Assembly: GCA_030425385.1 (NCBI GenBank) | Contig: JAUIAH010000040.1 | Coordinates: 1 to 64,000, forward strand | Direction of reading: 5' to 3' | Source of the DNA: Verrucomicrobiia bacterium | Lineage (GTDB): Bacteria > Verrucomicrobiota > Verrucomicrobiia > Verrucomicrobiales > DEV007 | DNA length: 64,000 nt | In this document: positions 36,797 through 44,862 of the stretch, one piece after another | How positions within the stretch are numbered: position 1 is the first letter of the stretch | How the letters are laid out: each line of letters opens with the position of its first letter | Program-made: the position numbers and the translations under genes | Notes under the pieces: model-generated | Databases searched by the model: none | Seen by the model: the letters and a program-made list of their open reading frames with translations, nothing else | Told to the model about the DNA's origin: nothing

Positions 36797-36901
36797 ATGG
36801 GTTCTCTCAAGAAACGCCGTAAGACCAAGATCAATAAGCACAAGCGTCGCAAGCGCATGAAGGCGAATCGCCACAAGAAGCGTTTGCGTTACAAGTCCTA
36901 A
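36797..36901 (+). CDS. Small basic protein, AURKAIP1/COX24 type
   Basis: A 34-residue, very basic protein starting MGSLKKRRKTKINKHKRRKR, with 19 Lys or Arg residues. The pattern of K-R clusters with KRRK and HKKRLR matches the AURKAIP1/COX24 domain, the bacterial counterpart of mitochondrial ribosomal protein mS38, found in Bacteroidota and Verrucomicrobiota. It is probably bound to the small ribosomal subunit. The gene lies 35 bp after hisG and is followed by a good terminator, so it is the last gene of that transcript or has its own promoter. The call rests on length, composition and motif. Confidence 0.8.
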   Translation: MGSLKKRRKTKINKHKRRKRMKANRHKKRLRYKS

Positions 36902-36930
36902 CGGACGGTTTACGAAAACGAATTTCCCAG

Positions 36931-36965
36931 TAGCCCGGTTCTCGCGAGAGGCCGGGCTATTTCTG
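36931..36965 (+). terminator. Rho-independent terminator after the small basic protein gene
   Basis: TAGCCCGG at 36931-36938 pairs perfectly with CCGGGCTA at 36952-36959, enclosing the inner palindrome TCTCGCGAGA, and is followed by a short T-rich run (TTTCT). It begins 29 bp after the stop codon of the 34-residue gene. Confidence 0.7.
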
Positions 36966-37093
36966 CGTACGAGCGAAACGTGTTCCGCGAGTTTCCCGTT
37001 TCGAACATCGCTGACCGGATCAATTTCGATGCCATCCGCATGATATTTCTGGCTCGTGAGTTGACAGAGGATGAGGTCTCCATCAGGTGGCCC

Positions 37094-37975
37094 TCAATAC
37101 CCCGGAGGTCGGTCAGAGAGCCGACGGATCCGAGTGAGTTCCTTCAGCTTGGAGCGCTTCTTCCGCTTCTCTTCGGATGGATCCACGCCACCCGAAACCC
37201 GCACGCTACCATCCTGACCCTGAACGAGTTCTGGACGGCTTCCCTTCCCCTCGTCGTACATGGTGCGCTTGAGAAACTTCCCATCCGACCCAATGCGGTC
37301 ATGCACATATTGACGAGGCGCTGCCTGGTAAAGCACGTGAAACTGGCGGGATTGATCCACCACCGCCTGAGGCGGCCGATAGAGCACCATTTCTCCCAAC
37401 TTGTAGGTCTTCTTCACGTAGCCATTCTTCGCATTGGTGAGGCGGAAGTAGAGGTAGGTGCGGTCGTAGCCACGATAGGATAGCAAGGCGTATTCATTCT
37501 TGGCCCCGTTGGAAAGCCCCACTGTCTGTTGCCAAATCGCCTTCGCCTCATCGATGGTGATCATCTTTGGAGGCGAACTCCGAAACCGACGGGTTGCCGG
37601 ATTGTAGACGTTTGCGGTAACCTGGTAATTGCCAAAACGATCCAGTGGGTATGCGAGGTTCAAATTCACCTTGAGACTAACCGAGCGACTCGCTCCCACA
37701 CTTACGGCACCAGCAATGGGCGCCCCCGGTCGCGTGGTCACTAAATCTCCTTTGTGGTTGGTAATCTTGAAGTTTAGCCAACTCGTTCCCGCGCTCGGAC
37801 CGCGCAATGAAATGGCATTGGGCGACCGATTGATCACCGTCACTTTCACATTCACGGGCGAATGCGCCACGTATGTGCGCGCTTCAGGTTCCATCCGCAC
37901 CTCGATCTGGCCTAGGGCAGAGAAGGCAGCGAGGAGAGAGGCGAAAGCAGCAAGGAAGGAGAGTCGATTGCGCAT
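37094..37975 (-). CDS. Secreted protein with Ig-like N-terminal part, unknown function
   Basis: A 293-residue protein with signal peptide MRNRLSFLAAFASLLAAFSALG. The mature N-terminal half looks like an immunoglobulin-type beta-sandwich of the kind bearing NVKVTVINRSPNAISLRGPSAG and LDRFGNYQVTANVYNP. The C-terminal half has YRGYDRTYLYFRLTNAKNGY and a lysine/arginine-rich end (EEKRKKRSKLKELTRIRRLS). The frame is open to 38062, but the ATG at 37975 gives the signal peptide. It is divergent from the PEP-CTERM gene. No enzyme motif was recognised. Confidence 0.75.
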   Translation of the reverse strand: MRNRLSFLAAFASLLAAFSALGQIEVRMEPEARTYVAHSPVNVKVTVINRSPNAISLRGPSAGTSWLNFKITNHKGDLVTTRPGAPIAGAVSVGASRSVSLKVNLNLAYPLDRFGNYQVTANVYNPATRRFRSSPPKMITIDEAKAIWQQTVGLSNGAKNEYALLSYRGYDRTYLYFRLTNAKNGYVKKTYKLGEMVLYRPPQAVVDQSRQFHVLYQAAPRQYVHDRIGSDGKFLKRTMYDEGKGSRPELVQGQDGSVRVSGGVDPSEEKRKKRSKLKELTRIRRLSDRPPGY

Positions 37976-38101
37976 GACTGAATGGCTAAAAATGGAACGT
38001 TTACGAGGGGCCGCGCCCCTTGGCAAGCCCAAACTCGATCGGGCAAATGGAGAGGTTGTCACTTTACAGAGAGACGCCTCCTAGGCTAATGTCGAGACGT
38101 T

Positions 38102-38821
38102 ATGTGGTCACGCACTCTCTTCGCTCTCATTGTCGGGATTTCCCAAGCTTCCGCTGTCGTCTATCTGAACGAGTTGCGAATTGATCAGCCAGGTGGTGAC
38201 AACGACGAGTATCTCGAACTCTTTTCAGATGCTCCTGGAGCCGATAGCCTTGCAGGCACTTCTCTGATCGTTATTGGAGATGGCGCGGGTGGAAGCGGCG
38301 TCATTGAGAATGTCACCGACTTCTCCGCGGTGAGCGATCCGTTTGCGAGCGATCCCTATTTCCTCGTTGCCGAAGGAACATTCAGTGTGGGTGTGGCTGA
38401 TTTCACCACGGACCTCAACTTCGAGAATAGCGACAACGTGACCTTCCTCCTGGTGCAGAATTTTTCCGGCATGTCAGGTGATGACTTGGATGCTGATGAT
38501 GATGGCGTTCTCGAGACCACTCCGTGGGCAAGCGTGATCGATTCCATCTCCTTGCACGAGAATGTGGACGGTCTTCCGGCGGAAGACGGCCAGGAATTCA
38601 GTTATGGCGCTGCTTTCGGACCTGTCCTCGGCCCTGACGGCACCTTCGTTCCCGGGCACGCTTACCGTCTCGGGGACGGCACTGGCAACTGGGCCATCGG
38701 TGACTTCAGTCTCGGCACTGATGACACCCCGGGAACGGCCAACCCAATCCCGGAGCCCAGCAGCACGCTCCTTCTCCTGACAGGTCTGTTAGGATTCGCC
38801 GCTCGCCGTCGGCGCGCCTGA
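38102..38821 (+). CDS. PEP-CTERM sorted secreted protein
   Basis: A 239-residue protein with a signal peptide (about 1-18, ending ASA) and a C-terminal sorting signal: NPIPEPSS, the hydrophobic stretch TLLLLTGLLGFAARR and the Arg-rich tail RRRRA. This is the PEP-CTERM signal processed by exosortase, tying the protein to the cell envelope or matrix. The middle is acidic and repeat-free, with an N-terminal VYLNELRIDQPGGDNDEYLELF that resembles a lamin-tail-like domain of extracellular proteins. The 3' end overlaps the convergent Uma2 gene by 33 bp. No exosortase gene is in the window; a CAAX-protease-related protein is at 25.6 kb. Confidence 0.87.
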   Translation: MWSRTLFALIVGISQASAVVYLNELRIDQPGGDNDEYLELFSDAPGADSLAGTSLIVIGDGAGGSGVIENVTDFSAVSDPFASDPYFLVAEGTFSVGVADFTTDLNFENSDNVTFLLVQNFSGMSGDDLDADDDGVLETTPWASVIDSISLHENVDGLPAEDGQEFSYGAAFGPVLGPDGTFVPGHAYRLGDGTGNWAIGDFSLGTDDTPGTANPIPEPSSTLLLLTGLLGFAARRRRA

Positions 38822-39412
38822 ATCAGGCACGATCCTATCATAGAGCTCACGCAATTTAAGCTGAGCCCCCTGTAGCGATCTCAATTGCACCACGGCGTCC
38901 TCACCGCTGTGCTCATGGAGGATCCATTCTCCCGCACGTTTCTCGTAGTGCTCCACGAGCCATTGATCCTGAGCGATCAATACGTAGTCGACGAGGGAAG
39001 GAATCTGGCGATATGCCCGAAACTTTGCCCCACGGTCATAGGCCTCTGTGCTTGCAGATAATACTTCCACCAGCAAGGTCGGATTGAGCAGGGCATCTTT
39101 CACGTCATCGAAATACTCGGGTTCCCCGCATAAGGCTGAAATGTCAGGGTACTTGTGATTCCCATCCGGCAAACGTACCCGCATATCGCTCGTGAACACT
39201 AGGCAAGGCTTGCCATCGAGTTGTCGCCTCAATGCATACTGCACGTTGCTCGCAAGCAAACTATGCGCTGCCGTGCCGCCTGACATGGCAAATACCTCGC
39301 CATTCTCGAACTCACTCTTGAACTCCGCAGCACGCTCAAGCGCGAGATACTCAGATTCTGTGAGCCTTTCTTGTGATTGAACTGCTACCGTCGCCATCTT
39401 GGACATTACCAC
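38789..39412 (-). CDS. Uma2-family (DUF820) putative endonuclease
   Basis: A PD-(D/E)XK-fold protein of about 207 residues. The family core is seen in LTESEYLALERAAEFKSEFENGEVFAM, SDMRVRL, YPDISALCGEPEY (the catalytic Asp region), NPTLLVEVLSASTEAYDRGAKF with the Glu and Lys-like region, and YRQIPSLVDYVLIAQDQ. The role of such genes, common in cyanobacteria and PVC bacteria, is unknown; nuclease activity is predicted. The GTG at 39412 has GGAGGAG 6 bp ahead and is preferred; TTG at 39430 and ATG at 39406 are alternatives. The end overlaps the PEP-CTERM gene. Confidence 0.85.
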   Translation of the reverse strand: MVMSKMATVAVQSQERLTESEYLALERAAEFKSEFENGEVFAMSGGTAAHSLLASNVQYALRRQLDGKPCLVFTSDMRVRLPDGNHKYPDISALCGEPEYFDDVKDALLNPTLLVEVLSASTEAYDRGAKFRAYRQIPSLVDYVLIAQDQWLVEHYEKRAGEWILHEHSGEDAVVQLRSLQGAQLKLRELYDRIVPDSGAPTASGES

Positions 39413-39485
39413 GAGATTCTCCTCCAGCAACGCCTAGCACGACCTAACGCTACGCTTGCTTTCGAACGGTGGCGTGGACTAGCCT

Positions 39486-42400
39486 ATGGAAATGAAGAAG
39501 GCTTTCCTTCGCTTGCTGCTCGCCTGTCCCCTTGCCGCCTTCGGTGAAGACTATCACTTCGCTCACCAGACCATTTCTGTTCCAGATGGTTTTCAGGTGG
39601 AATTGGTTGCGGCTGCCCCCTTGGTAGAGCGCCCGATCATGGCGGATTTCGACCGCCAAGGCCGACTCTATGTCGCTGATTCGTCAGGCTCCAATGCTCC
39701 CGTGGAGGAGCAACTGCGAGCAGCACCCCATCGCCTCTTGCGCCTCGAAGATGCAGATGGTGATGGCGTATTCGATCGCCGTGTGGTCTTTGCAGAAGAC
39801 TTGATGTTACCAGAAGGCGTTCTTTGCCACGACGGTTCTGTATACGTGTCAGCGCCTCCCGTGATTTGGAAATTGACCGATACCGATGGTGATGGTGTCA
39901 GTGATGAACGCCGCGTTTGGCACGATGGCAAGACGCTCACAGGTTGCGCCAACGATCTCCACGGTCCCTACCTCGGCCCCGACGGATGGCTCTATTGGTG
40001 CAAGGGTGCCTTTGCAGAACAGCGATATCGCCAAGCGGACGGTCGTGTCTTTGTCAGTAGAGCGGCCCATGTGTTCCGCAAGCACCCAGAGGGTGAGCAT
40101 GTCGAACCTATGATGACCGGCGGCATGGATAATCCCGTAGAGATCGCGTTCTCGCCCGAAGGCGAACGCTTCTTCACGACCACCTTTCTCCGGCATCCCG
40201 GTGGCGGCTTCCGAGATGGTATCATTCACGCGATCTATGGAGGCGTGTATGGGAAAGATCATGATGTGTTAGACGGTCATCCACGCACGGGACCGCTCAT
40301 GCCCGTGATGACGCACCATGGCCCCGCAGCGTCCTGTGCCTTGATGCGTTACGAATCCCGCGTCTTTGGTGACGCCTATCATGGCAATCTCTTTGCCTCC
40401 CTCTTCAACATGCGGAAGATCACCCGCCACGTGCTTCACAAGGACGGAAGCACGTATCGAACGGTGGATCACGATTTCCTGGTCAGTGATTCGATTGATT
40501 TCCATCCTACCGATGTGTTAGAAGATGCCGATGGAAGCTTGTTAGTCATCGATACAGGCGGCTGGTATAAGCTTTGTTGTCCCACCTCTCAACTCGCCAA
40601 GCCTGCCGAACTCGGCGCCATCTATCGCGTCACTCGAGAATCCGCGGATCCCGTCGATGATCCATGGGGCAAGTCGCTCGACTGGAAGGCGATGCCCGAT
40701 AAAGCCCTTCATGATCTCCTCACCGATTCACGTCCCAAAGTGGCCCAACGCGCGCTTTCCACCCTTTCCGGACGTGGGGCCAGTACCCTTCCAGACCTGG
40801 ATGCGCACCCTCCTGATACCGTTCAGGCTCTGCTTTGGGCAGCCTCGCGCATGCCAGATCTCGACGCACGCAGGTGGATTCGCAAGGGATTGCATCATCC
40901 CGCGGAAGCTGTCCGCCACACCGCCTTGCACGGCGTGAGCATCCACCGTGACCGCGAAGCGACACCCCGTGTCGCCGCCATGTTAGGAGACCCCAGCACC
41001 AGCGTGCGACGTGCCGCCGCCGAAACGCTTGGCCGGATCGGCACCGCTCAGCAGATTCCCCATATCTTGACGGCTCTTCGTCAATCGCCTGATCGCGTGC
41101 TTGAGCATTCCCTTCGCTATGCGCTCATCGAGATTGGCGACCGCGATGCCCTTATCAAGGCCCTCACAAACAATCATCTCATCGATCAGCGCATGGCTCT
41201 AGCCACCTTGCAGCAGTTAGGGGCAGAGACGCTGCAATCATCTCACCTCGCACCATTCCTTCATCATCCTGACATCGACACGCAAGCTTTCGCCTGGGAG
41301 ATCATGGCAACCAAGCCTGAATGGTTAGGCGACGCCCCCAACCGCCTCCGATCATTGGCCCATCTCGATCCACGCCTAGCCCAAGCCCTCTCACAACTGG
41401 CCTCCACCGCAGCCGTATCCACGCGCCTGCTCTCTGCCCTCAAGACCCCTCAAGAACACGTCGCCGCGCTCGACATCATGGCGGACGCCGCCCTTGATCA
41501 CTTACCGGAACCGTGGCATGCCCCACTCATCCACGTCTTGTTAGGCAGTGACCAGGCCTCACGGCAATTGGTCCTTCGCATTCTTAGCCACACAGAGAAA
41601 CTGGATTCCCCGTTCATTGGTGCCCTCACCGAACTTCTAACTTCGGGGAAGATCGACGTGAACGATCGTTTAGAAATCATCACGCTTCTTGCCAGGGATG
41701 ACACATTCGACCTCGCATCCGAATTCGCCTTCCTCGCAAAGCACGCGACGACGACCAACACCCTTCACCGAAGAACTCGTGCTGTCTCCTTGCTCGCACG
41801 CGCCAAGCTCGATGAATCGTCTCTCATCGCCTTGGCTCAACAAGCACCCCACATGAGTGCCTATGCATGGCTCTCTCTGATCCCGCTCTATCACCGCCAC
41901 GAATCACTGGAGGCCAAGACACACTTGGCCGCTGCACTGGCACAACATCCTGGGATCGCCGTCATTCCTCCCGCCGTATTGGAGCCTCTGATTGAGTCCT
42001 TGCCCAAAGCGTCCACCGAAGCGCAAGCGCTGATCGAGCGCAGCGGCATTCAGAATCGGTCTAAGCAGACCGAAACACTCTCTAACATGCTCATGACGCT
42101 TCCTCCTGGAGAGGTCACGCGAGGGCAAGCCGTCTTCAATAGCACTGAAACGGCCTGCATCACCTGTCACGAGATGGGCTATGTGGGTGGAACGTTAGGG
42201 CCAGACCTAACCCGCATCGGTCAAGTGCGGTCGCGGCGTGATCTCCTAGAAGCCATCGTTTTCCCCAGCGCTAGTTTCGTTCGCAGTTACGAACCCGTCC
42301 TTGTCACCACGCACGCGGGCGAGTCCTTTCTCGGAATCGTGAAAGCGCAAGGGCCAGACGCACTCCAACTGCTCACCGGCCCTGCCTCAGAGATCACGCT

Positions 42401-42527
42401 TGACCGCAAGGAGGTGGATGCACTGGAGCCCAGCCCCATCTCTTTGATGCCCCCGGGACTACACACCACCCTCACAGATCAGCAACTCGCCGATCTGTTA
42501 GTTTTTCTAGAGAACGCCCGCCGATGA
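39486..42527 (+). CDS. PVC-type haem-binding (CxxCH) propeller/HEAT protein
   Basis: A 1013-residue secreted protein of the membrane-bound dehydrogenase group typical of Planctomycetes and Verrucomicrobiota. A short signal peptide covers about 1-20. Residues 25-390 form a propeller related to glucose/sorbosone dehydrogenases (MADFDRQGRLYVADSSG, LEDADGDGVFDRRVVF, GPYLGPDGWLYWCKGAF). HEAT repeats follow to about 860, and a cytochrome c domain ends the protein with CITCHEMGY (haem cysteines from about 890) and GTLGPDLTRIG. It probably oxidises a sugar or related compound outside the cell. Its TGA lies directly against the stop of the convergent response regulator gene. Confidence 0.93.
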   Translation: MEMKKAFLRLLLACPLAAFGEDYHFAHQTISVPDGFQVELVAAAPLVERPIMADFDRQGRLYVADSSGSNAPVEEQLRAAPHRLLRLEDADGDGVFDRRVVFAEDLMLPEGVLCHDGSVYVSAPPVIWKLTDTDGDGVSDERRVWHDGKTLTGCANDLHGPYLGPDGWLYWCKGAFAEQRYRQADGRVFVSRAAHVFRKHPEGEHVEPMMTGGMDNPVEIAFSPEGERFFTTTFLRHPGGGFRDGIIHAIYGGVYGKDHDVLDGHPRTGPLMPVMTHHGPAASCALMRYESRVFGDAYHGNLFASLFNMRKITRHVLHKDGSTYRTVDHDFLVSDSIDFHPTDVLEDADGSLLVIDTGGWYKLCCPTSQLAKPAELGAIYRVTRESADPVDDPWGKSLDWKAMPDKALHDLLTDSRPKVAQRALSTLSGRGASTLPDLDAHPPDTVQALLWAASRMPDLDARRWIRKGLHHPAEAVRHTALHGVSIHRDREATPRVAAMLGDPSTSVRRAAAETLGRIGTAQQIPHILTALRQSPDRVLEHSLRYALIEIGDRDALIKALTNNHLIDQRMALATLQQLGAETLQSSHLAPFLHHPDIDTQAFAWEIMATKPEWLGDAPNRLRSLAHLDPRLAQALSQLASTAAVSTRLLSALKTPQEHVAALDIMADAALDHLPEPWHAPLIHVLLGSDQASRQLVLRILSHTEKLDSPFIGALTELLTSGKIDVNDRLEIITLLARDDTFDLASEFAFLAKHATTTNTLHRRTRAVSLLARAKLDESSLIALAQQAPHMSAYAWLSLIPLYHRHESLEAKTHLAAALAQHPGIAVIPPAVLEPLIESLPKASTEAQALIERSGIQNRSKQTETLSNMLMTLPPGEVTRGQAVFNSTETACITCHEMGYVGGTLGPDLTRIGQVRSRRDLLEAIVFPSASFVRSYEPVLVTTHAGESFLGIVKAQGPDALQLLTGPASEITLDRKEVDALEPSPISLMPPGLHTTLTDQQLADLLVFLENARR

Positions 42528-43211
42528 CTAGGGCACCCTTAGCCGATACCCCACGCCACGCACCGTCTCCACATATTGCGGTGCGCCCGTCTTGGATTCC
42601 AACTTCTGGCGGAGGGAGGCGATGAAATTGTCCACGGTTCGTGGAGTGGGATAGGCATTGTATTCCCAAACGGCATCAAGAAAGTGCTCTCGGGAAACCG
42701 GTTTGCCTTCGTGTTCTGCTAGAATCCGAAGCATCTGCCACTCCTTGGCGTTCAGCTTAATCGCCTCTCCCTTTCTCTCTGCCTGACATTTGTCGAAATC
42801 AAGCCAAACTTCACCCAAGGTGAGCGTCGTCACGGAGCGTCTCTCCTGATCAACACGACGAAGCAGGGCACGCACGCGCGCCACCAGTTCTCTCATGCTG
42901 AAGGGCTTGACCAAGTAATCGTCCGCACCGGCTTCCAACCCGGTCACGCGGTCATCGATCATTCCCTTTGCCGTGAGCATGAGAATGGGCACGCGCATCT
43001 CACGTTCGCGAAGGGCTCGGCAGACAGCGAAGCCGTCGAGTCCTGGCATCATCACATCGAGCAGGATCAAGTCGAATGCCTCTTCACAGGCACGTTCCAA
43101 GCCGCGCACCCCATCCTCGGCGCTCACCACACGGTAGCCATACCCATCCAGGGTCTCAACCAGCGCCGTGCGCATGGCCAATTCATCTTCAACAATCAAG
43201 AGTCTAGCCAT
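42528..43211 (-). CDS. OmpR-family response regulator
   Basis: A 227-residue regulator. The receiver domain has the acid pair in LLIVEDE, the phosphorylated Asp52 in DLILLDVMMPGLDG and Lys in YLVKPFSM. The C-terminal winged helix shows LTLGEVWLDFDKCQ, KLNAKEWQMLRILAE, and TPRTVDNFIASLRQKLE with VETVRGVGYRLRV. The ATG at 43211 starts 4 bp after the histidine kinase stop, making the two a clear pair. It is the last gene of a three-gene operon with the ankyrin/SLBB-like protein. Its target genes are not visible. Confidence 0.95.
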   Translation of the reverse strand: MARLLIVEDELAMRTALVETLDGYGYRVVSAEDGVRGLERACEEAFDLILLDVMMPGLDGFAVCRALREREMRVPILMLTAKGMIDDRVTGLEAGADDYLVKPFSMRELVARVRALLRRVDQERRSVTTLTLGEVWLDFDKCQAERKGEAIKLNAKEWQMLRILAEHEGKPVSREHFLDAVWEYNAYPTPRTVDNFIASLRQKLESKTGAPQYVETVRGVGYRLRVP

Positions 43212-43215
43212 GAGA

Positions 43216-44862
43216 TCATCGAGAAGGAAAGTGAAGTGTGAAGGTGCTGCCCTCGCCCAGAGCGCTCTTAAGTGTGACCGTCCCTCCATGCCCCCGCATG
43301 ACATGTGACACCAGGCTCAGGCCGATCCCGGCGCCTTGTGTCTCGCGACGTAATTCATCTTCCAGCCTGACAAAGCGCTCAAAGATGCGCGTTTGATCTT
43401 CGGCGGCAATTCCAGGCCCTTGATCGGCCACAGACACGCTCCATTCGCCAGGCATCTCTCCCGCCTCTACGCTCACCGAGACGTTCGAGCCCTTCGGCGA
43501 GAACTTGATCGCATTATCGATAAGATTGATCACTGCTTGCTGCACGGCCTGAGCATCGATCTCTGGAGAGAAATCGAGCAGTGTGAGGGTTGTCTTGAGA
43601 TCGACCTCTCTGGCATCCGCTTGCGGGCGCAAGAGATCGGCAGCTTCGTGCACCAAGGCTTCCACATCGGTCTCTGCAAGGACATAGGTCTTTCTTCCCT
43701 GCTCGATCCGGGCGAAGTCGAGCACATTCTCGACCATCGATGAAAGGCGAGCGCCTTCGTTGGCCATGAGTCGGTGAAAGGCCTTCGTCTTGGTGGGTGT
43801 CGCCACCTTCCCCGATGCCAGCGCTTCCGCCATGAGCCGCATCGAGGCGACGGGAGCACGCAGTTCATGAGACACGCTGGCAACAAACTGGCTCTTCATA
43901 GCATTCAACCGATGCTCGCGACGCAAGGCCCGCTGCGTCAAGATCAGGCCTCCCAACGAAGATCCCAGCGCGAAGACGATGACGCCCAAGGTCCAGGCGC
44001 GTCGACGCCGATAAGGGGCAAAGAATGCCTCCGAATCATCGAGAAACACCTCCGTTTCCAAGGCGCCGTCATGTCTAGCCAGCGTCCATTTCTCCGGTGC
44101 CCAATTTCCGTTCCCTAACAAGACGGCCTCTCCTTCCCGCATCCGATAGCCCATCCATGGAGCAGGATCGAGAAACACCCGTTGCTGGCAACGCAGCTTC
44201 ATTTCTTCGACCTCCAGGACGCGATGCCCCGATTCGCTCCCGGCCGCCCATCCTAACAACGCGTCCCCTCGCCGCAGTGGCGCTGTCTCGCCATCTTCAG
44301 GAAGCGGCAGCGCGCTCTCCATCAACAGTCGCCGTTTCCCCTCGGCACGCTTCCAAGCGTCGCGCCATCCAGGAATGCCCGCGCGGTCTAGCAGGTGTGC
44401 CGAGATCACACTCGGGGCCTGATGGATCGCAATTCTTCCTAGCATTTCACGATTCTCTGGACTTGCATCCAACCGATACCGTTCCCAAGCCGCAAGCGCA
44501 GCAATGGGAACGCCAGCGCGAGTACGGCGTGCTGCATTCTTCTGACAAAGATCTCCCAGAGCGGCAAGATCACGCGCATCGATCGCTGCCTGCAAGCGCT
44601 CTTGATCACGATGATAGGCACCAGGCATCGGAGCAGCATCGTAAAGGCGTGTGATGGGCTCATCTTCCCAAGCCTCCGCCCATTCCCGATCCATCACCCT
44701 TCCCATAGAAGCCGCCACCCGTTCCGCTTGTTCATGCGCATCTGCCAACAGCGCTCGCCGTTCCACACGCAAGCCTTGCACGGCCAACACCGCCAGGATC
44801 ACCATGGGCAATCCGGCGAAGGCACGCAAAGCCAACCATGAAGGCGAACGCGGCATGCTCAC
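43216..44862 (-). CDS. Membrane-bound sensor histidine kinase
   Basis: A 548-residue kinase with a membrane helix at about 13-29, a periplasmic sensor region to about 287, a second helix near 288-308 (TLGVIVFALGSSLGGLIL) and a cytoplasmic kinase core. The H-box is SQFVASVSHELRAPVASMR, the N-box NLIDNAIKFSPKG, then DQGPGI and GAGIGLSLVSHVMRGHGG. The periplasmic region has no known domain that I recognise. The GTG start overlaps the stop of the ankyrin-protein gene (GTGA); ATG at 44856 is an alternative. The response regulator follows by 4 bp. Confidence 0.93.
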   Translation of the reverse strand: MSMPRSPSWLALRAFAGLPMVILAVLAVQGLRVERRALLADAHEQAERVAASMGRVMDREWAEAWEDEPITRLYDAAPMPGAYHRDQERLQAAIDARDLAALGDLCQKNAARRTRAGVPIAALAAWERYRLDASPENREMLGRIAIHQAPSVISAHLLDRAGIPGWRDAWKRAEGKRRLLMESALPLPEDGETAPLRRGDALLGWAAGSESGHRVLEVEEMKLRCQQRVFLDPAPWMGYRMREGEAVLLGNGNWAPEKWTLARHDGALETEVFLDDSEAFFAPYRRRRAWTLGVIVFALGSSLGGLILTQRALRREHRLNAMKSQFVASVSHELRAPVASMRLMAEALASGKVATPTKTKAFHRLMANEGARLSSMVENVLDFARIEQGRKTYVLAETDVEALVHEAADLLRPQADAREVDLKTTLTLLDFSPEIDAQAVQQAVINLIDNAIKFSPKGSNVSVSVEAGEMPGEWSVSVADQGPGIAAEDQTRIFERFVRLEDELRRETQGAGIGLSLVSHVMRGHGGTVTLKSALGEGSTFTLHFPSR

